64,000 nucleotides of DNA, taken from Candolleomyces eurysporus. Its lineage: Eukaryota; Basidiomycota; Agaricomycetes; Agaricales; Psathyrellaceae. The DNA is taken from positions 143,131-207,130 of the forward strand of contig JANBPK010000921.1 of the NCBI GenBank assembly GCA_027579435.1, read 5' to 3'. Below are positions 1-12,472 of the stretch, piece after piece. A model generated the notes under the pieces. The model saw only the letters and a program-made list of their open reading frames with translations. It was not told the origin of the DNA and did not search any database. Position 1 is the stretch's first letter. Every line of letters begins with the position of its first letter. The position numbers and the translations under genes were made by a program.

Positions 1-2655
1 ATGTGGCTGTAGGTGAGCTTTTCACCCGCAGAACGCTCCCCGGGTGTGAAAAGGTGAGGTGTCGCAAAGTCGAACCTGGGTCCAGCGACATCGCTTTCCA
101 AAGTGGTGTCCGATCCTAATGTTGAAGAAGGAACAGTGGTACCATCCTGGCTTTGACTCGTTTCAGGCTGAAGAGTGCGTCTCCCATCCCGTGCTGCGGC
201 GTCTTCGTTCCGAGCATCCGCACTCGAGGGTACAGCGCTGAGACTGCTATGTCGAAGAATACCGACACGAGAAAACCTGGCAGATATCCGCCGACCTAGA
301 GAGCTCTTCCGTGAATCTGGAACTGGATTTAGAGAGGCATGTCTCGATACACTAGCCGATTGGGAAGGACTCTCGACGATCTCAGTTGATCCTTTCCGAC
401 TGTTTTCTCCAGGAGTAGAGACGAAAGATGCATGAGCTGTGAGCGGGGGAGTGACCGGTATATTCGTGACGAACTTGCAGAACGTAGCCATGGCTCGGAA
501 GCAGAATTTAGCTGGAGTCGTGAACGAGAATAAAATAGGGAGAACATGGGGACTGTCTGGAGTGGAGAATGTCATTAGTCAGTACTGTTTCAGTAGCGGA
601 ACCGTTAGGCCCACTAACCGTCGTAGACTTGAAGATGTACAGAAGTTGGCTTCATATTTTCAGGCTTGATGTTCGCCAAAGGAGGGTAAAGCGCTTTGGA
701 GCGCTCAGGTATTGGGAACTTCGACGGATTGGCAGCCATGTGAGATCTGCGGGGAAGTTGAGAATGCAAAGTTTAGAGAGCAGGTACAAGCACTAACGCA
801 TAAATGTCTTCGTCACGAAGAACTTCTTTGTCACCGACAATGAAGAGCAATGGCGGCAAATCTCCAAGGTAAGACAAAGCCGAACTTATGAGTGGATGCA
901 CAATGAGCGAGTTCTCCGTATAAAAATGGACTTGTCGATGAATTTCCAGTGTTTCGTTGGCTTTGGTAGTCAGACATATCTTTTGGTTGCTTAGGCTGTG
1001 TTTGGAACTGACGGACGGCACAGAAGTGGTGGAACCAACTTCAATAGGCATCTCGGGATGTAAGCTGGAAACGCCGATTGCCTGGTCTCCTATAATGGTT
1101 TCGGTAGCCTCATATTGTGAAGAACCATCCAATTTAAATGCCTGTCGAATGCGATGGCGCAATGAGGCATGCACACGAGTCGAGACCTCTTCTGAAGGAG
1201 GTGGCCACAAAGTGCTAGGCTTGTGAAACGAAAGGCCGCAGTCGGGAATGACATCCTGGGAGACAGGTACCGTCAGTATGGGGGGGATATGGGGATGTAT
1301 CTTCCTTACCGTAGCAGTGTTGGTGTGTATGCTCGGAAAAGAGTGTGTCAGATCGCACCAAGGGGATATAAGGATGCCTCCAGCAGGAGCGGGAAGTTTT
1401 GCGTCACGAATGACTTGGAGCAGGGAAAGTGACAGTCCTCCACCCGCAGAGTCTCCAGCGATAACGATGTGTGCTGGATCTACTGGAGTGTGAGGTGCCC
1501 CAGGCGGAGGACGGATGAGGTATAGATCTAAAACACTTGTTAAAATGAAACCGTGTTGTTCTGATGCGCACTCACAGGCAGCAAGGGCATCTTGTATTGC
1601 ACATGGGAATGGGTATTGAGGCGCGAGACGATAGTTGATAGCTGAACCAAGGTCAACGGAATGCTGCAAAGGCAGGCGTTGGGACATACCGAACACTCGT
1701 CCATTAATTTTCCGGGCGAGTCGTTGTATTGAATAACTAAAGGCGGACCTGAGTTGTCGACATCAAGGATCTGCATCACCTTACGCACCGTTCTTGGTCG
1801 ACGCTACCAAAATAATATCCTCCTGTAGGTTCAGTTCAGCGCAAATAGAGATAGACTCAGGATTAAGTGGCCACGAACCGCCATGTAGGAATAAGATGCA
1901 TCGCATCGCATCCATATCCTCGTTGTAAGTAGCCTCTTCCTCAACAGCTTGAGGCGTCGCCGTTCCATTCTCCCTGGGTGGAGACTGGGTTTGGTCACAC
2001 CGCTTATGTCGGCGTTGTGCCTCTTTCCAATCTTTCCTTGCAACAATCCATTGTCCGTCCACCCTGCACTAACGTCAGGCGAGCCAATCTCCACGGCGGT
2101 TGCACTTACCCATTTACCCCTCGCACTTGCCACCATTTAACGCCTCCAATCAACTTTCGACAGAATTCTTCGCCACCAAGCACTTCGACAAGGTATTTCG
2201 CAGCCTGATCGCAAGAGGTCATGGGAACAAGCGTTCTAACCACCTTCACCCATGGTGGAGAAGGAGTTCGCGTGTTGGAGAAGGCTGAGTAAAGTTCCAC
2301 CGATTAGCGAGATGCAACTTAGAAGTGAGCGCAAGCGATGCCATACCCTGAAGATCCTCGACCGTATGCCTGCAATTCCTAATATTAACGCGACGATCAG
2401 AAAGAAAGCAATGTGCCCGTACCAAGACGCCGTATTTAGGAAAGACTAGGGATGGATGAGCAACCGAATTGAGCTGCAGGGCAAATTGCTCACCTTGACA
2501 ATGTTGAATGCCTCGTCAAATAGAATCTCATTCTTCCTGAGCTTCACTCCTTCTTCTTCTTGTTCCCCCTCCGATTTCCGGTAGTGCTTCGCAAGGACGT
2601 CCAGGAGCAACGGCCCAACCTTGAATCCGATGTCTCGCGTGAGTGCGTTCGGCAT
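1..2655 (-). CDS. HSL-type alpha/beta hydrolase (steryl-acetyl-hydrolase-like), 3' end off the window
   Basis: Serine hydrolase of the hormone-sensitive-lipase family, expected to cleave small ester or acetyl groups. Joining exons on the minus strand gives an oxyanion motif split by an intron (HGGGYYFGS, near 1880-1800), a conserved NGRVFAINYRLAPQYPFP, the nucleophile elbow GDSAGGG (near 1460) and the C-terminal LLFIVGDKEVLRDEDIY (near 830) that carries the acid of the triad. Further exons add VHLQVYDG, then DSPHVLPILFSFTTP (near 560), which should supply the catalytic His, then a long Ser/Thr-rich tail still open at base 1. The start MPNALTRDIGFKVGP at 2655 fits the agaric family, as does GGVKWWQVRG near 2120. 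At least six introns are needed. The tail after the hydrolase fold is longer than usual and looks disordered. The true C-terminus is outside the window. Confidence 0.85.
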
Positions 2656-3722
2656 GGCTGCACCACGGGTCCGCTTGCGGAATGTTGGACGTTGAGGAGA
2701 AGAGAGGCAAAGTAGACGTACGCCGGTCCAATGTCTGCGGAGTCCGTTAACGCTGTTGTGGGCGTGTTTGCATCGTGTAAAACAATCAAGTATTACCTTG
2801 TCCCAACCCGGACAGCCATGAAACCCTGCTCAACGGGCGGATCACTGATGCGGCGTGTCATCGTGGCTGTGCACCCCGCCCTCTTCAAGTAACCACCACC
2901 ACCAAACCCAAGATTGTTGGTCTTGTGCGTCCATCTCGAGCAAGAGCTTCGCTATATGATACTATGGGGATATAAAGATATTGCCGTACGGCCATCGTTC
3001 TATGGGATCTCCGAGTTTGGATCTTGTGCTTCACTAGCAGACCACGTTTGAGTGCGATGGGCACGCAGGACACAAGTGGATAGCGAGCTTCCCGTGGGCG
3101 TGCTCTGTCTTCTATCAGAGTGTAATTTACGTCCTCGATAAATGGCCTCTACCTATTTCGCTTTCCAGCTGGTTAAATTCGGTCAGCAGAACTGACTTTT
3201 ACCGACAAATTACCAAGGTAAGCTATGTGCGGTCTATTAACGCCGGATTAAAAATAACACGCTTTCTGTATAGGTTACAATGCACCTTGGTCGTGAGACG
3301 AGATGATAAACTCAACTTCAGGTTCTGCGCCTCAGAACTTTGATGAAAAGTCCTTTCAATATGGCCCCCAGTGCTTCTATAGGAGATTCAAATGACCACG
3401 AGCTCGAGCTGCTAAGCTATCTGGAAAAGGGTGCCCGTTCCGGAGCGAAGAAGAGCGAACGTCGCTGGGAAATCCTGTTCTCCTGTGTGTGGACAGAGCG
3501 GATAACAAGTTTTCTCCTTCCCAGTCCTTCTGTTTCGCCGCCGTCCCGGACACACGCCCACATGGAGTAGGAGGTCATGACCCGCTCTATCATTTAGAAT
3601 CCTTGAGATTGGAAAAACTTTTCCCTTTTGGATGTCACACGAGAGTCTTTAAAAGGGATGAAGTGAAGCTCTCGGATTTTTCAGTCCAGGACAGNTTTTT
3701 CTTGGCTACTTCTTCCTTCGCA
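2656..3722. other. Intergenic region, no gene recognised
   Basis: About 1.07 kb between the divergent hydrolase and metalloprotease genes. Short open frames exist but none shows a recognisable domain or splice-linked partner. The last 80 bases contain a TTTAAAAGG stretch (near 3649) and a pyrimidine-rich run up to the protease ATG, consistent with a core promoter and 5' leader. An isolated N at 3695 sits against a T run. Confidence 0.5.
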
Positions 3723-4881
3723 ATGCTCCTTTTCAAGCTCGTTAGCCTCGCTCTTGGTGTGGCATCAGTTCTTGCTGCGCCCCCAAGCCGCAGGTACGAT
3801 TCTTGGCTCCACCTTAGCTTCTTCCTCTGATTCTGTGTTTCCCTTTAGGACCTGTGGTACTCACATCTCCGACGCTGATGTCGTAAAGGCAGAGAAACAT
3901 TTTGCTGCCCATAAGATCGTTCCTCAGGCTTCTATTGCGGCGACAACGATTTCTGTATATATTTATGCACCGATCTCTACCCATTTGTTATTGATGATTG
4001 GAATAGGTGTACTGGCATGTCGTCAGCAGAGACGCTACCCTGGGAGGTGGAAACATCCCGTAAGAGTTCCATGTTTCTTTATCTTCTTCGAATATTGACA
4101 CAACGCCGTAGCGACTCTCAAATCACGGCGTCTATCGATGTCATGAATCAAGCCTATGCACCTGCTGGTATCTCCTGGGTTCTTGCAGGCACAACACGAA
4201 CTGTCAATGCTGAGTGGTTCAACCGTGCTGGACCTAACACCACACAGCAAACTGCAATGAAAACCGGCTTGCGCCAAGGCGGTGCTGGTGCTCTCAACGT
4301 CTATACTGTTGGGTTCGTATTTCTCCTCCCACGACTGCGAGAATAAAGCTGTAACGGGACTTTTTACTGCAGTTTCAATTCTGGCTCTGCTGCCGGTCTC
4401 TTGGGATATGCTACATTCCCTTGGGACGTCGCAGCCAAGCCAGCTGACGATGGTGTTGTTATCTTGTTCTCTTCAGTACCTGGAGGAACTACTGCGCCGT
4501 ATAACCTTGGTCAGGTGCGCCCTTTTTATAGGAACTTCCTCGAAACCCTCTAATCAAGTCACAGACTTTGACCCACGAGGCTGGCCATTGGGTAGGCCTG
4601 TACCACACGTTCCAAGGAGGCTGCTCCGGAACTGGTGATGGTGTTGCGGACACACCTGCTGAAGCCAGCCCAGCATATGGTTGCCCTACTGGAAGGGACA
4701 CCTGCCCAGCTGCTGGTGTTGATCCTATTCGTAGGTTTCTCGCCCCATTGTCTGCATGAACCAGCTAATGCAATCTGCAGATAACTACATGGATTATTCT
4801 GACGACTACTGCATGACCGAGTTCAGCCCAGGCCAAATCACGCGCCTGCAGACTGCTATTTCTACCTACCGCAGCCTTTAA
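3723..4881 (+). CDS. Secreted pappalysin-like zinc metalloprotease (peptidase M43)
   Basis: Extracellular zinc endopeptidase of the M43B (pappalysin/cytophagalysin) group. The start [20 protein letters not shown] is a clear signal peptide. Splicing out six short introns (first at 3794-3848, second 3955-4006, third 4060-4111) joins segments reading [19 protein letters not shown], then [20 protein letters not shown], then the zinc site [13 protein letters not shown] (near 4570), the [14 protein letters not shown] loop, and a Met-turn [10 protein letters not shown] (near 4785). These are the diagnostic M43 elements in the right order, and cysteines flank them as in secreted fungal members. The last intron splits the Asp-Pro-Ile-His-Asn-Tyr segment before the Met-turn. 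Length, about 280 residues, matches fungal homologues. Likely used for nutrition or colonisation. Identification is strong; substrate unknown. Confidence 0.93.
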
Positions 4882-5225
4882 TGCGATGACCCTCGAATGA
4901 CTGGCTAATGTTACTGTACATCACTGGGAACTTTCTGGATGAAATGACTTACATTAGATCTGTATCTCAGTATAGGGCACAATATGGTGAATGTTAACAG
5001 TTGAGAACACTGCGGACTGCTCGAAAACATGCATTCACCAAACGAAAACGGCGTGTACACCTGCGTCTTGAAGCTCTGATGAATTTTGAGGTACTGACCC
5101 AAAGTAGTAGTTGGACACCAGTATGTCTCGACACTTTGATCTAGCCTCATCTGGAGTAGCTTCTTCTGCGTATAAGTATACAGTCCCACGAAACGTGCAA
5201 TGCGTTGACTACACACTATTCCTTA

Positions 5226-6465
5226 ATGCCCGGCCTATTCTCCCAGCTTTTCAGTCCAGTAGGACTCGTGGACCTTTCAGGCAGAATTGAAATCACAGAC
5301 TCCCTTGCATTTGCATATGGCGGACTCGCGGACATCTGGCGAGGGCACTACAAAAACCAGCCGCAGAACGTGGTAGGCACACTTGTTCGTCAGGGTCCTC
5401 CTGTGGCTCTAGTTGACAATCCCTTCACGTAATAGATTGCGGTGAAAATCCTTCGGACATACGTTCAAGAGCCCGAGTACGTACAAGAACGGAACAAGGT
5501 GCGAAATCGATCATACCGAGTCGGGCGTCTATTTGCGCAAGTCTGACCAATGTAACAGAAACTTATCAGGGAGGCAAAAGTCTGGAGTAGATTCTCCCAC
5601 AAACACGTCGTTCCATTCTTTGGAATCTCATTTGACGTCGGACGAGGTCAATCTGGGGCACCAGCACTGATATGCCCGTATTATTCGAATGGCAACTTGA
5701 CGGAATATTTGAGAGCGAATCCAAAAGCAAACGTTATAAAGCTGGTATGTCTCCATCCCGATGTCACCAATTTAAATTTATACCCTTTTGGTAAAGTTGT
5801 CTGAAGCCGCCTCCGCTGTGTGGTACCTCCACTCCCTCAAACCGAACGCAATTGTGCACGGCGACATCAAGGCAGTGAGTACAGCATTTTAGCTAGCTCC
5901 CAGCCACTTTTGATCGCTTAAAATGTTGAATTTATAGTCAAACATACTAGTAGACGATGGAGGACACGCCTGCTTAGCTGATTTTGGACTTTCCAGAATT
6001 GTGGAAATGAGAGGCTTTACGACAAAGTCCCTTGCAGGGAGCTTACGGTGGACTGCATACGAGCTTGTGGCTCCCCCGGACTCAGAGAGCGAAGACGAGG
6101 AAGCTCCACCCTTCACAAAGGCCTCCGACGTTTGGGCTTTTGGCATGACCATTTTACAGGTACGCTAGCCAGCTATTTCCAGAAAATCTATTGACTTCAA
6201 TGTCTGTGTCAATTTCAGGTTTTGACTGGCGAGGTACCATATCGCCATCTTCATTTCGATCCGGCAGTTATATTTGCTCTCATACGACGTACCCTACCCC
6301 CCCCGACCTCCGAATCTCCCTGATACGTTGTGGCTTCTACTCGAGAGTTGCTGGTCATTCGATCCTGAGAATCGACCGTCGATGAGAGAAGTCAAGAAAA
6401 CACTCGAAAAGTTGGACCCTGCCACCAGCCTCTCGAGGAACGTTGCGCGCAGACTTCTCGATTAA
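5226..6465 (+). CDS. Protein kinase, TKL-like fungal type, with a one-base frame break
   Basis: Kinase of the agaric STYKc/TKL-like expansion. Exons give a glycine-loop region (AFAYGGLADIWRG), the VAIK-equivalent AVKIL (near 5440), a catalytic loop HGDIKASNILVDD (near 5860-5950, with His-Gly-Asp in place of His-Arg-Asp), the activation segment DFGLSRIVEMRGFT, the APE-equivalent ending in TAYELVAPP, and the subdomain IX DVWAFGMTILQ. The C-lobe ends in ESCWSFDPENRPSM. Between LIRRTLPP and RPPNLPDTLW the frame changes in a run of eight C (6297-6304): seven would keep it open, eight leads to a stop. This is either a sequencing indel or a recent loss-of-function. The first in-frame ATG seen is 5226; a 5' exon further upstream is possible. 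It may be a regulator or a member of a fast-turnover family. Confidence 0.82.
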
Positions 6466-6727
6466 ATTTCCCTAGATAAAAGCAAGCTTAAGCTTCGATA
6501 GATACACGTTTTAATCGTCTTTCCTCTTGTACCAAACGGCCACTCTTATTATGATTTTGTCTGTAGTGTATTACCCACTAATCAACTCGATTGTTCCAAG
6601 AGTCTTTCGGGTTGTCTCGCGTACCGCGGGCGACTGACCTCAAGCATGACGTCGGATTGGAGACACTCTCCTTGGATCACATATAGACCGAAACCCACTC
6701 TCAAGGACTCAGAACCCCACAAACAAC

Positions 6728-7444
6728 ATGTCTCCAGAACGATATCACTCGCCCTCAACCCCCTCTCCAGGCTCACCTCCGGGCAAGGACCGCCAGACAG
6801 ACGCAGGAACCTGCCCGAAATCGTTTCCGGGGTCTTGCTATTGCCATGAGATAGAGTACGTTGTAGATCTGGATAATCCTGAAACGGATGCCAGAACGTC
6901 CATCTGCTACTGCCAGAACTGCAGGGTGCGTTACTCTCGCAATTGAGAATTCTTCCAAAGTGATTCAGTGGCAATTGCGGTCTGGTTTCTCAGAAATGGA
7001 CGGGGTCGGCGTTCGGTATCACAACAAAGATTCCCAAAAAGGCATTCAAAATAACAAAGGGGGAGACGAAGAAGCATGTTTCCGACAACGGCGGTAAGGA
7101 ATTACACAGGGAGTTCTGTGGGACCTGTGGCAGCGGGATTCTCGAATACGGAGTAAGCCCCTTACTGAAACACTTCTTCCATCATCTGAACGGCTTGCCA
7201 CACGTTTGCAGGAGAACGCGGGAGACGCCACTTATATCACCTACGGCTCCTTTGAGAACCCCACTGAAGTTCCACCACGAGGCGAATTCTTTTGCAAGTA
7301 CCGCGAGGCTTGGATGCCCGAGATTCCAGGTTCGTCGTCCACAGTTGTCTGTCGATGTTGGACTGCCGATCAAGCATACGAATGGCCTTGAATCGAAAAA
7401 ATGACGACGCAGGGTTATTCCACAAGCAAGAAATCAAAACGTAG
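6728..7444 (+). CDS. GFA/CENP-V domain zinc protein
   Basis: Member of the glutathione-dependent formaldehyde-activating (GFA)/CENP-V fold family, which binds zinc through scattered cysteines. The first exon begins MSPERYHSPSTP and contains GSCYCHEIEY, then SICYCQNC. After the intron come KWTGSAFGITTKIPKKAF and EFCGTCGSGILEYG, giving the CxC, CxxC and CxxC groups expected. A third exon reads DATYITYGSFENP and REAWMPEIPG; a last short exon after the AG at 7412-7413 gives LFHKQEIKT and the stop. Without that final splice the frame would end in unrelated residues at 7391, so the spliced version is preferred. It converges with the TRAPPC11 gene, about 110 bp apart. The biochemical activity of fungal members is mostly untested, so no substrate is claimed. 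Confidence 0.85.
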
Positions 7445-7552
7445 TGCAATTCGAAACTGTAATATAGTCATTTCCTGTCTGAGAAACAAGAATGAACAGT
7501 GCGATGTTTATATCGGTATAGTCTCCCACCCCAATAATAATAAATGAGTCGA

Positions 7553-10500
7553 TCAATTCGGCAACACAAGAACGCTACCAAAATTGGTGCCATAGTCGAC
7601 GATGTCGGTTGTATCTCCCCCTTCGCTCTCCGCTTCGACTTGGACAACCCTCCGCTGGTCACGCCTGAGGTCAACGACTTTCACAGGGTCTCCTACAAAT
7701 CCTTCAGCCTGGAGCGCTCCGTCGGTACTTGATGTTGCTGGTATGGCCTTTCTTCTATCGAAAACCTTGATCCGAGGTATGGGTTGGTAGCCACACTCCA
7801 GCGGGATCAATGACCAAGTCAATTTCTCTTCCGCGCCAGGCAAGAGGACGGGCACACGCCCGCTCCTCAACCCAGCGACGACGAAGCCATCGGATAGATC
7901 AGGTTCCAGTTGGACTGTAACATTTGCTGAGCGTGTCGGATGGTAGTTCCGGATTGTGACAGTGAGGGGCAGTGGTGTGTGTAGCTTAGCAGCAGCTGGC
8001 AGGTCGAACAGGGCCACCAATTCATCGGTCGGTGGACTTAACGCGGGAAGGGCTACGACAGTCGTCGACACATTCCCGTGACTACCGTCCTTCAGGACCC
8101 TAGTCCAAAAACATCGGCTAAGTAAAAGAGTAACCAGAAAGAAGAACGAATCGCACCTCCGCCAGGTTACGACGTATCGACCAGGACTCGGGAAAAGGTA
8201 TTGCTCGCTCTTCCCATCGTCCCGAATGCCAACTTTAGCGTTGCAGAAGACCTGGATCTCGTCTCCAGAGAGATATTCTGCGCGAAGAACATGAGCGTCG
8301 ATAAAAGCTGGCTGTCTTGGAAACTCACCAGCCGGGAATAAACTACCATCGGCTAAACCTATGGAGCAGTCTGTCACCTTTACTTCAGGTGCATTCTAAA
8401 TGCCTATATGAGGGGCGACCATCTTGCAAATATCGGTAGTAACGTACCACTGTTTCGAGGGCGATATTTTCAATATAAACGCTCCAAGGACCTGGACAGC
8501 TGAACGTCACGTTGACCAGAGCTTCGGTACCCTTCCTGGGATCGAAAGACTCGTCTTCAAAAGTGTCCAAAGAAGCTGGACCAGGCCACTCCTCCCGATC
8601 CCGAACGTAAGTCACATCATTGCCAACAACAAACGGTGCCACAGTCGGAACGTTGATAGTCTGCTGGTGAATCGTCTTGTCAAGTTGAGTAGGAGACGTC
8701 AAATCGTCCAGTTCATCGGTCTGCTGTTCTGTCTCTGCCTCTGGAGCATCATCGGTTTGAGGCGAGTGCGCTGAGATCGAGATATCCAGCAAGCGATTGC
8801 CGGCGGCACCTCCACTCAACAAAGTCAACGTCTTGGTCGCGCGGACACCAGGAGCCAACACTCCGAACGAAATATCTTTGATTAATCCAGTCGACGTTTC
8901 ACCGTTCGCTGAAATCGAGTTCACTAAGAAGAGTGCATCAGTCAGCCGCCTTGTTTTCCTTGACACCTGGAACATCTTCAAACGCACCGGCATAGTCGAT
9001 ATCGGTTGGCTGCAACAACACATCAGCGATGATCTCGAGGTTCCTATTATCAAGATTGACGACTTCGATAACGATCGGATAATTCTCGTCTAAAAATGCT
9101 GGTTCCTGATGTACCACAGATACAGTAAAAAGATGCGGTCTGGGTTTAACACTACGCAATGATGGTGTCAGTTTCTGTCACGCACGTTCCGTTAGACAAG
9201 GAGACTTACACCGTAGTTCCGGAGTCGGGGCGTTTAACCGCAATGAATTGGGGTGGATCAAGGCACCGAAGCCATCGAGGTTCCGAGGTGGACCCAAGCC
9301 GCGGAAGATGAGGATCCAAGGGAACTTTGACTCTCCAGGTATTCTGTTCCATGTTGCAGACAAGCTTTTGAATCTGAGGAAGAAGGTGAGCACTTGGAAC
9401 GTTTGGAACCCATAACAGCGCTTACACTGAGAGTAACAGGTGTCGCTGATACCAAGGATCCTGTAAGTATCAAAATAGCTCCTGGATTCAAGCGTAGATT
9501 AGCTGACACCTCCGGATGGACCTCATCTTCTAAGTTTATTACACCGAGGTCGAGCCTTGACACGGACGGTGCGACGTCCGCAGGTTGATGAGTAACGATA
9601 AGAGGGTTAGATAGATGGGCAAAGTAGATCTCCAGAGACGATATAGGGACAGATGATATGACCGTCTGAGCTGGAGATGCGATAGAGATTTGAAAAGCGG
9701 CAGCTTCTTCCACTTCCACTTCCGACTTCCAGAAGACCGCTTTTGACTCGACTAAGGTTTCTGCCATGAGTATCTCCTCCCTTTGCCCATCGAGAATAAA
9801 GGCTTACATAGCGGTTTGGCATTCGAGATATCAAATGTAAGCGGTTCATCGGTCGATGAAGGAACGGTACTCTGAGAAGCTGGTATTAAAGATAGACACT
9901 AGAACGACAGCCCAGAAGGACTTACTTGGAAGACAGCCAGAAGATCCTCTTCCAGGGCATTTGGGTCCTCGCTCTCAGCCAAATCTTGCCCCATCATCTC
10001 AATCAGGAGCTTGATACTGAGCTCAACATCACCCATTTGCTGAGCGCACGAATACCATCTTGAGAGAAGAGGATTGAGCATAGGGTACCACCCCTCTTTT
10101 CTGTAGGTTTTCGCAATCCGCTCGAAGAAGCTGGGACATNGGGGGGTTAGCATTTGGGCTCTCCGATCAGGATTCCGGCATACCGAGAGGCAGTATCGAA
10201 CTTGCCGGCTTCATAGTGGGTTTCTGCAATCCGATAAGCAATCCATGAAGTGAGTCTGCTGGTGGCCTGGTTTGACGGCGTCGGTGAATGTCGCTTGAAG
10301 AGCTCATACGCTTTGGTGTATAGCTATTTTTTAAATATTCTTGTGAGAAGGGTGAATGAAAAAGGTGACAGAAGCTTACCTCGAGCACCAAGCTCAAATG
10401 GTCCACTTTCTTCTCATTCGAGAATCCAGGCGACAATGCGATGGGGTTATTATTTTGCTGTAAAGATTGATGTAAGCTGCGCGCCCGACTGCAGGAAAAG

Positions 10501-12240
10501 TATTGACGTGCCTCAGCTTCGAGAGCGGCCACAAACCTTGCCCGCCTCAGCTCTGTGCATTTGGCAGCCATGTAGTAATAAAACCCTGAATGCTGTAGTG
10601 AGTGGCTAGGGTTGACTCCCAGTGTCCTGGCGATATCCAACTCAGGAACCCCCATCGTTCTTGATGCGTTTTGGGCCGCCGTGCTAGCTGTGGCGGAAGG
10701 CTTGTGAACGGGGATGACGAGCCCAGCCCGCGTCCCTTGATCCATCAGCTCTGCTAACACGCGATATCTACAAGCAAAGTCAAGATCTTGTGGAGTTGTC
10801 GGTGTATAAACAAGACGTACTGTCTGGCAACCCAACTCCAGAATTCATAAGTCTCTTCTCCGATTCCCCATCCCCGAGAAAAGTCACTAAATTGTCGGAT
10901 ATGAGTGTTATGGTGTGATAAAGCGAGTGCATGTTCGTTGTTATAGAGATACAGTTTCACAATCTCCAAGATCTACTTCAGGTCGAGCATGCATGGGATT
11001 TGCTGACGGGCTCACCTTAATGTCGATACAGTCGGCGAGGACCTTGGCCTCAGCCCATCGTTTCGTACGGGGAGGGAGAATGGCAGTGGACCCGAACATG
11101 ATGGTCAAAGTAGCGTACGCATCCTGGTAATGCCTACGTGTTATCAATAAGATGATCCAGATTGACAGTCAATGCTTAGGTTCCTTACTTCAATGCAACC
11201 TCATCTTCACCGCGGAATTCGGCGAAGCAAGCCATCTTGTACTCATAACGTACGGTCCAGCCTTCTGGTCTTAGTGGGCGAGCGATGTTAGGGTTTACGA
11301 GGGCAGCAGCAGGATTTGGGTACGAAGCAACAGCTTGCGAGTGTCGATTACGTTTCCGACGCACGCGTTTGGAGTGAGCAGTGTAGTACTCTAGAGCGGG
11401 TTCATATAACGCCTGCTGAAGGCTTGGCACAGTGATGTTTAATTGCAGGAAGTGAAGTGAACGATGAGCGGCATACCTTCTAACAAAGTCATGTAATTCA
11501 GCTGTACTGACTGGACTAAGAACAAACAGAGCGGCTCTAGAGTCAAGACCACTATTCCTCCGAATGAACGTAAGTCGTGAGTCCAGAGAAGGGTCGTCTA
11601 TTGCAGCATAAGTAGAAAATACAGATTCGGATATACCAAGCGTACCTAGCAATCTTCGGCTGGCCATCAAAACCACTGTGAGTTTGACGCCCCGTTCGTT
11701 GGTGCCTTTCTTGCGTTGTGCAATTTCGGTAGCGAGTTCTGTGTCCATCCGCCTCTCTTCTTCTAGCCTTTCCTTCTCCGAATCATGGCCTTCCAAGGGT
11801 GATCGGAGAACGTGTGGAGGAAATTCAAAAATCCGCATGAACATGACGAAAACAGAGGGCACTAGCGTAGTGTGCTTGCGTATCCATATTGGCGCAATAA
11901 TCCCGTCAGGAAAGAGTGGAGAAGATGGTGTCAAAGGAGATAGAGGTGAGTGAGAGATGGAATATTGGGGGTCCTCTGGAGGAACGAGCTTGCGAGGTGG
12001 AAAGCGGACTTCCTTGTCGACAAGAACCACCTGGAATGTTTTCGATTTGTCTGGCTGCCAGATAGCGACCTTCCTTTGGTTCAAGAGAGCTTCCCTGAGT
12101 CTGATAGCTAGAACCTGGAACGCGTCCGGAGCAGGGGCAGCGGGATCCTGTTCTTGTGGGGGCTTGGGTGGTCCTTCAAGTCCAGCGACAAACATGACAG
12201 GGGCGAGCTGCGCCAGCAGCTCAGGAGGATAGGAGTTCAT
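7553..12240 (-). CDS. TRAPPC11: TRAPP complex subunit 11 homologue (foie gras and Gryzun domains)
   Basis: Subunit of the TRAPP tethering complex, acting in ER-to-Golgi and Golgi traffic. The N-terminal exon (11185-12240) starts MNSYPPELLAQLAPVMFVAG, the usual start of fungal members. The foie-gras (alpha-solenoid) domain follows, with FSDFSRGWGIGEETYEFWSW at about 10880-10810 and the helical segments RRARFVAALEAEARQYF and FFERIAKTYRKEGWYP. The Gryzun-type beta-rich C-terminal part occupies about 9760-7553 with sequences such as LPLTVTIRNYHPTRSANVTV and ends GTNFGSVLVLPN. I estimate roughly 1,150-1,250 residues over many short introns, the family's normal size. The N at 10140 lies in an intron. 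It diverges from HUB1, with 232 bp between start codons. Confidence 0.88.
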
Positions 12241-12420
12241 GGCTGAGTGGTCAACGCGCAACTCGCGTTCGAGACTGTAGCCTTCAGGTCACCATATAAT
12301 TGGAGAGTAATGATATCGGCGACCAGCCAGGGTGTTTGGCCGACATGACGCAGGCAGACAGAGAACAGCCACATGCTGACATAAGCAACGGCCTTCGAGC
12401 TTTGCCGCGCCTCAACCGGA

Positions 12421-12448
12421 TCCTCGTCTTTCTCTCTCTTTCTCTCTT
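12421..12448 (+). promoter_or_regulatory. Pyrimidine tract upstream of HUB1
   Basis: A 28-base run of only C and T, broken by a single G, ends 24 bases before the HUB1 ATG. CT-rich blocks just upstream of the transcription start or within the leader are common in strongly expressed basidiomycete genes. Function here is inferred from position only. Confidence 0.4.
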
Positions 12449-12472
12449 ACCACCAGCAATCGACAATTGATA

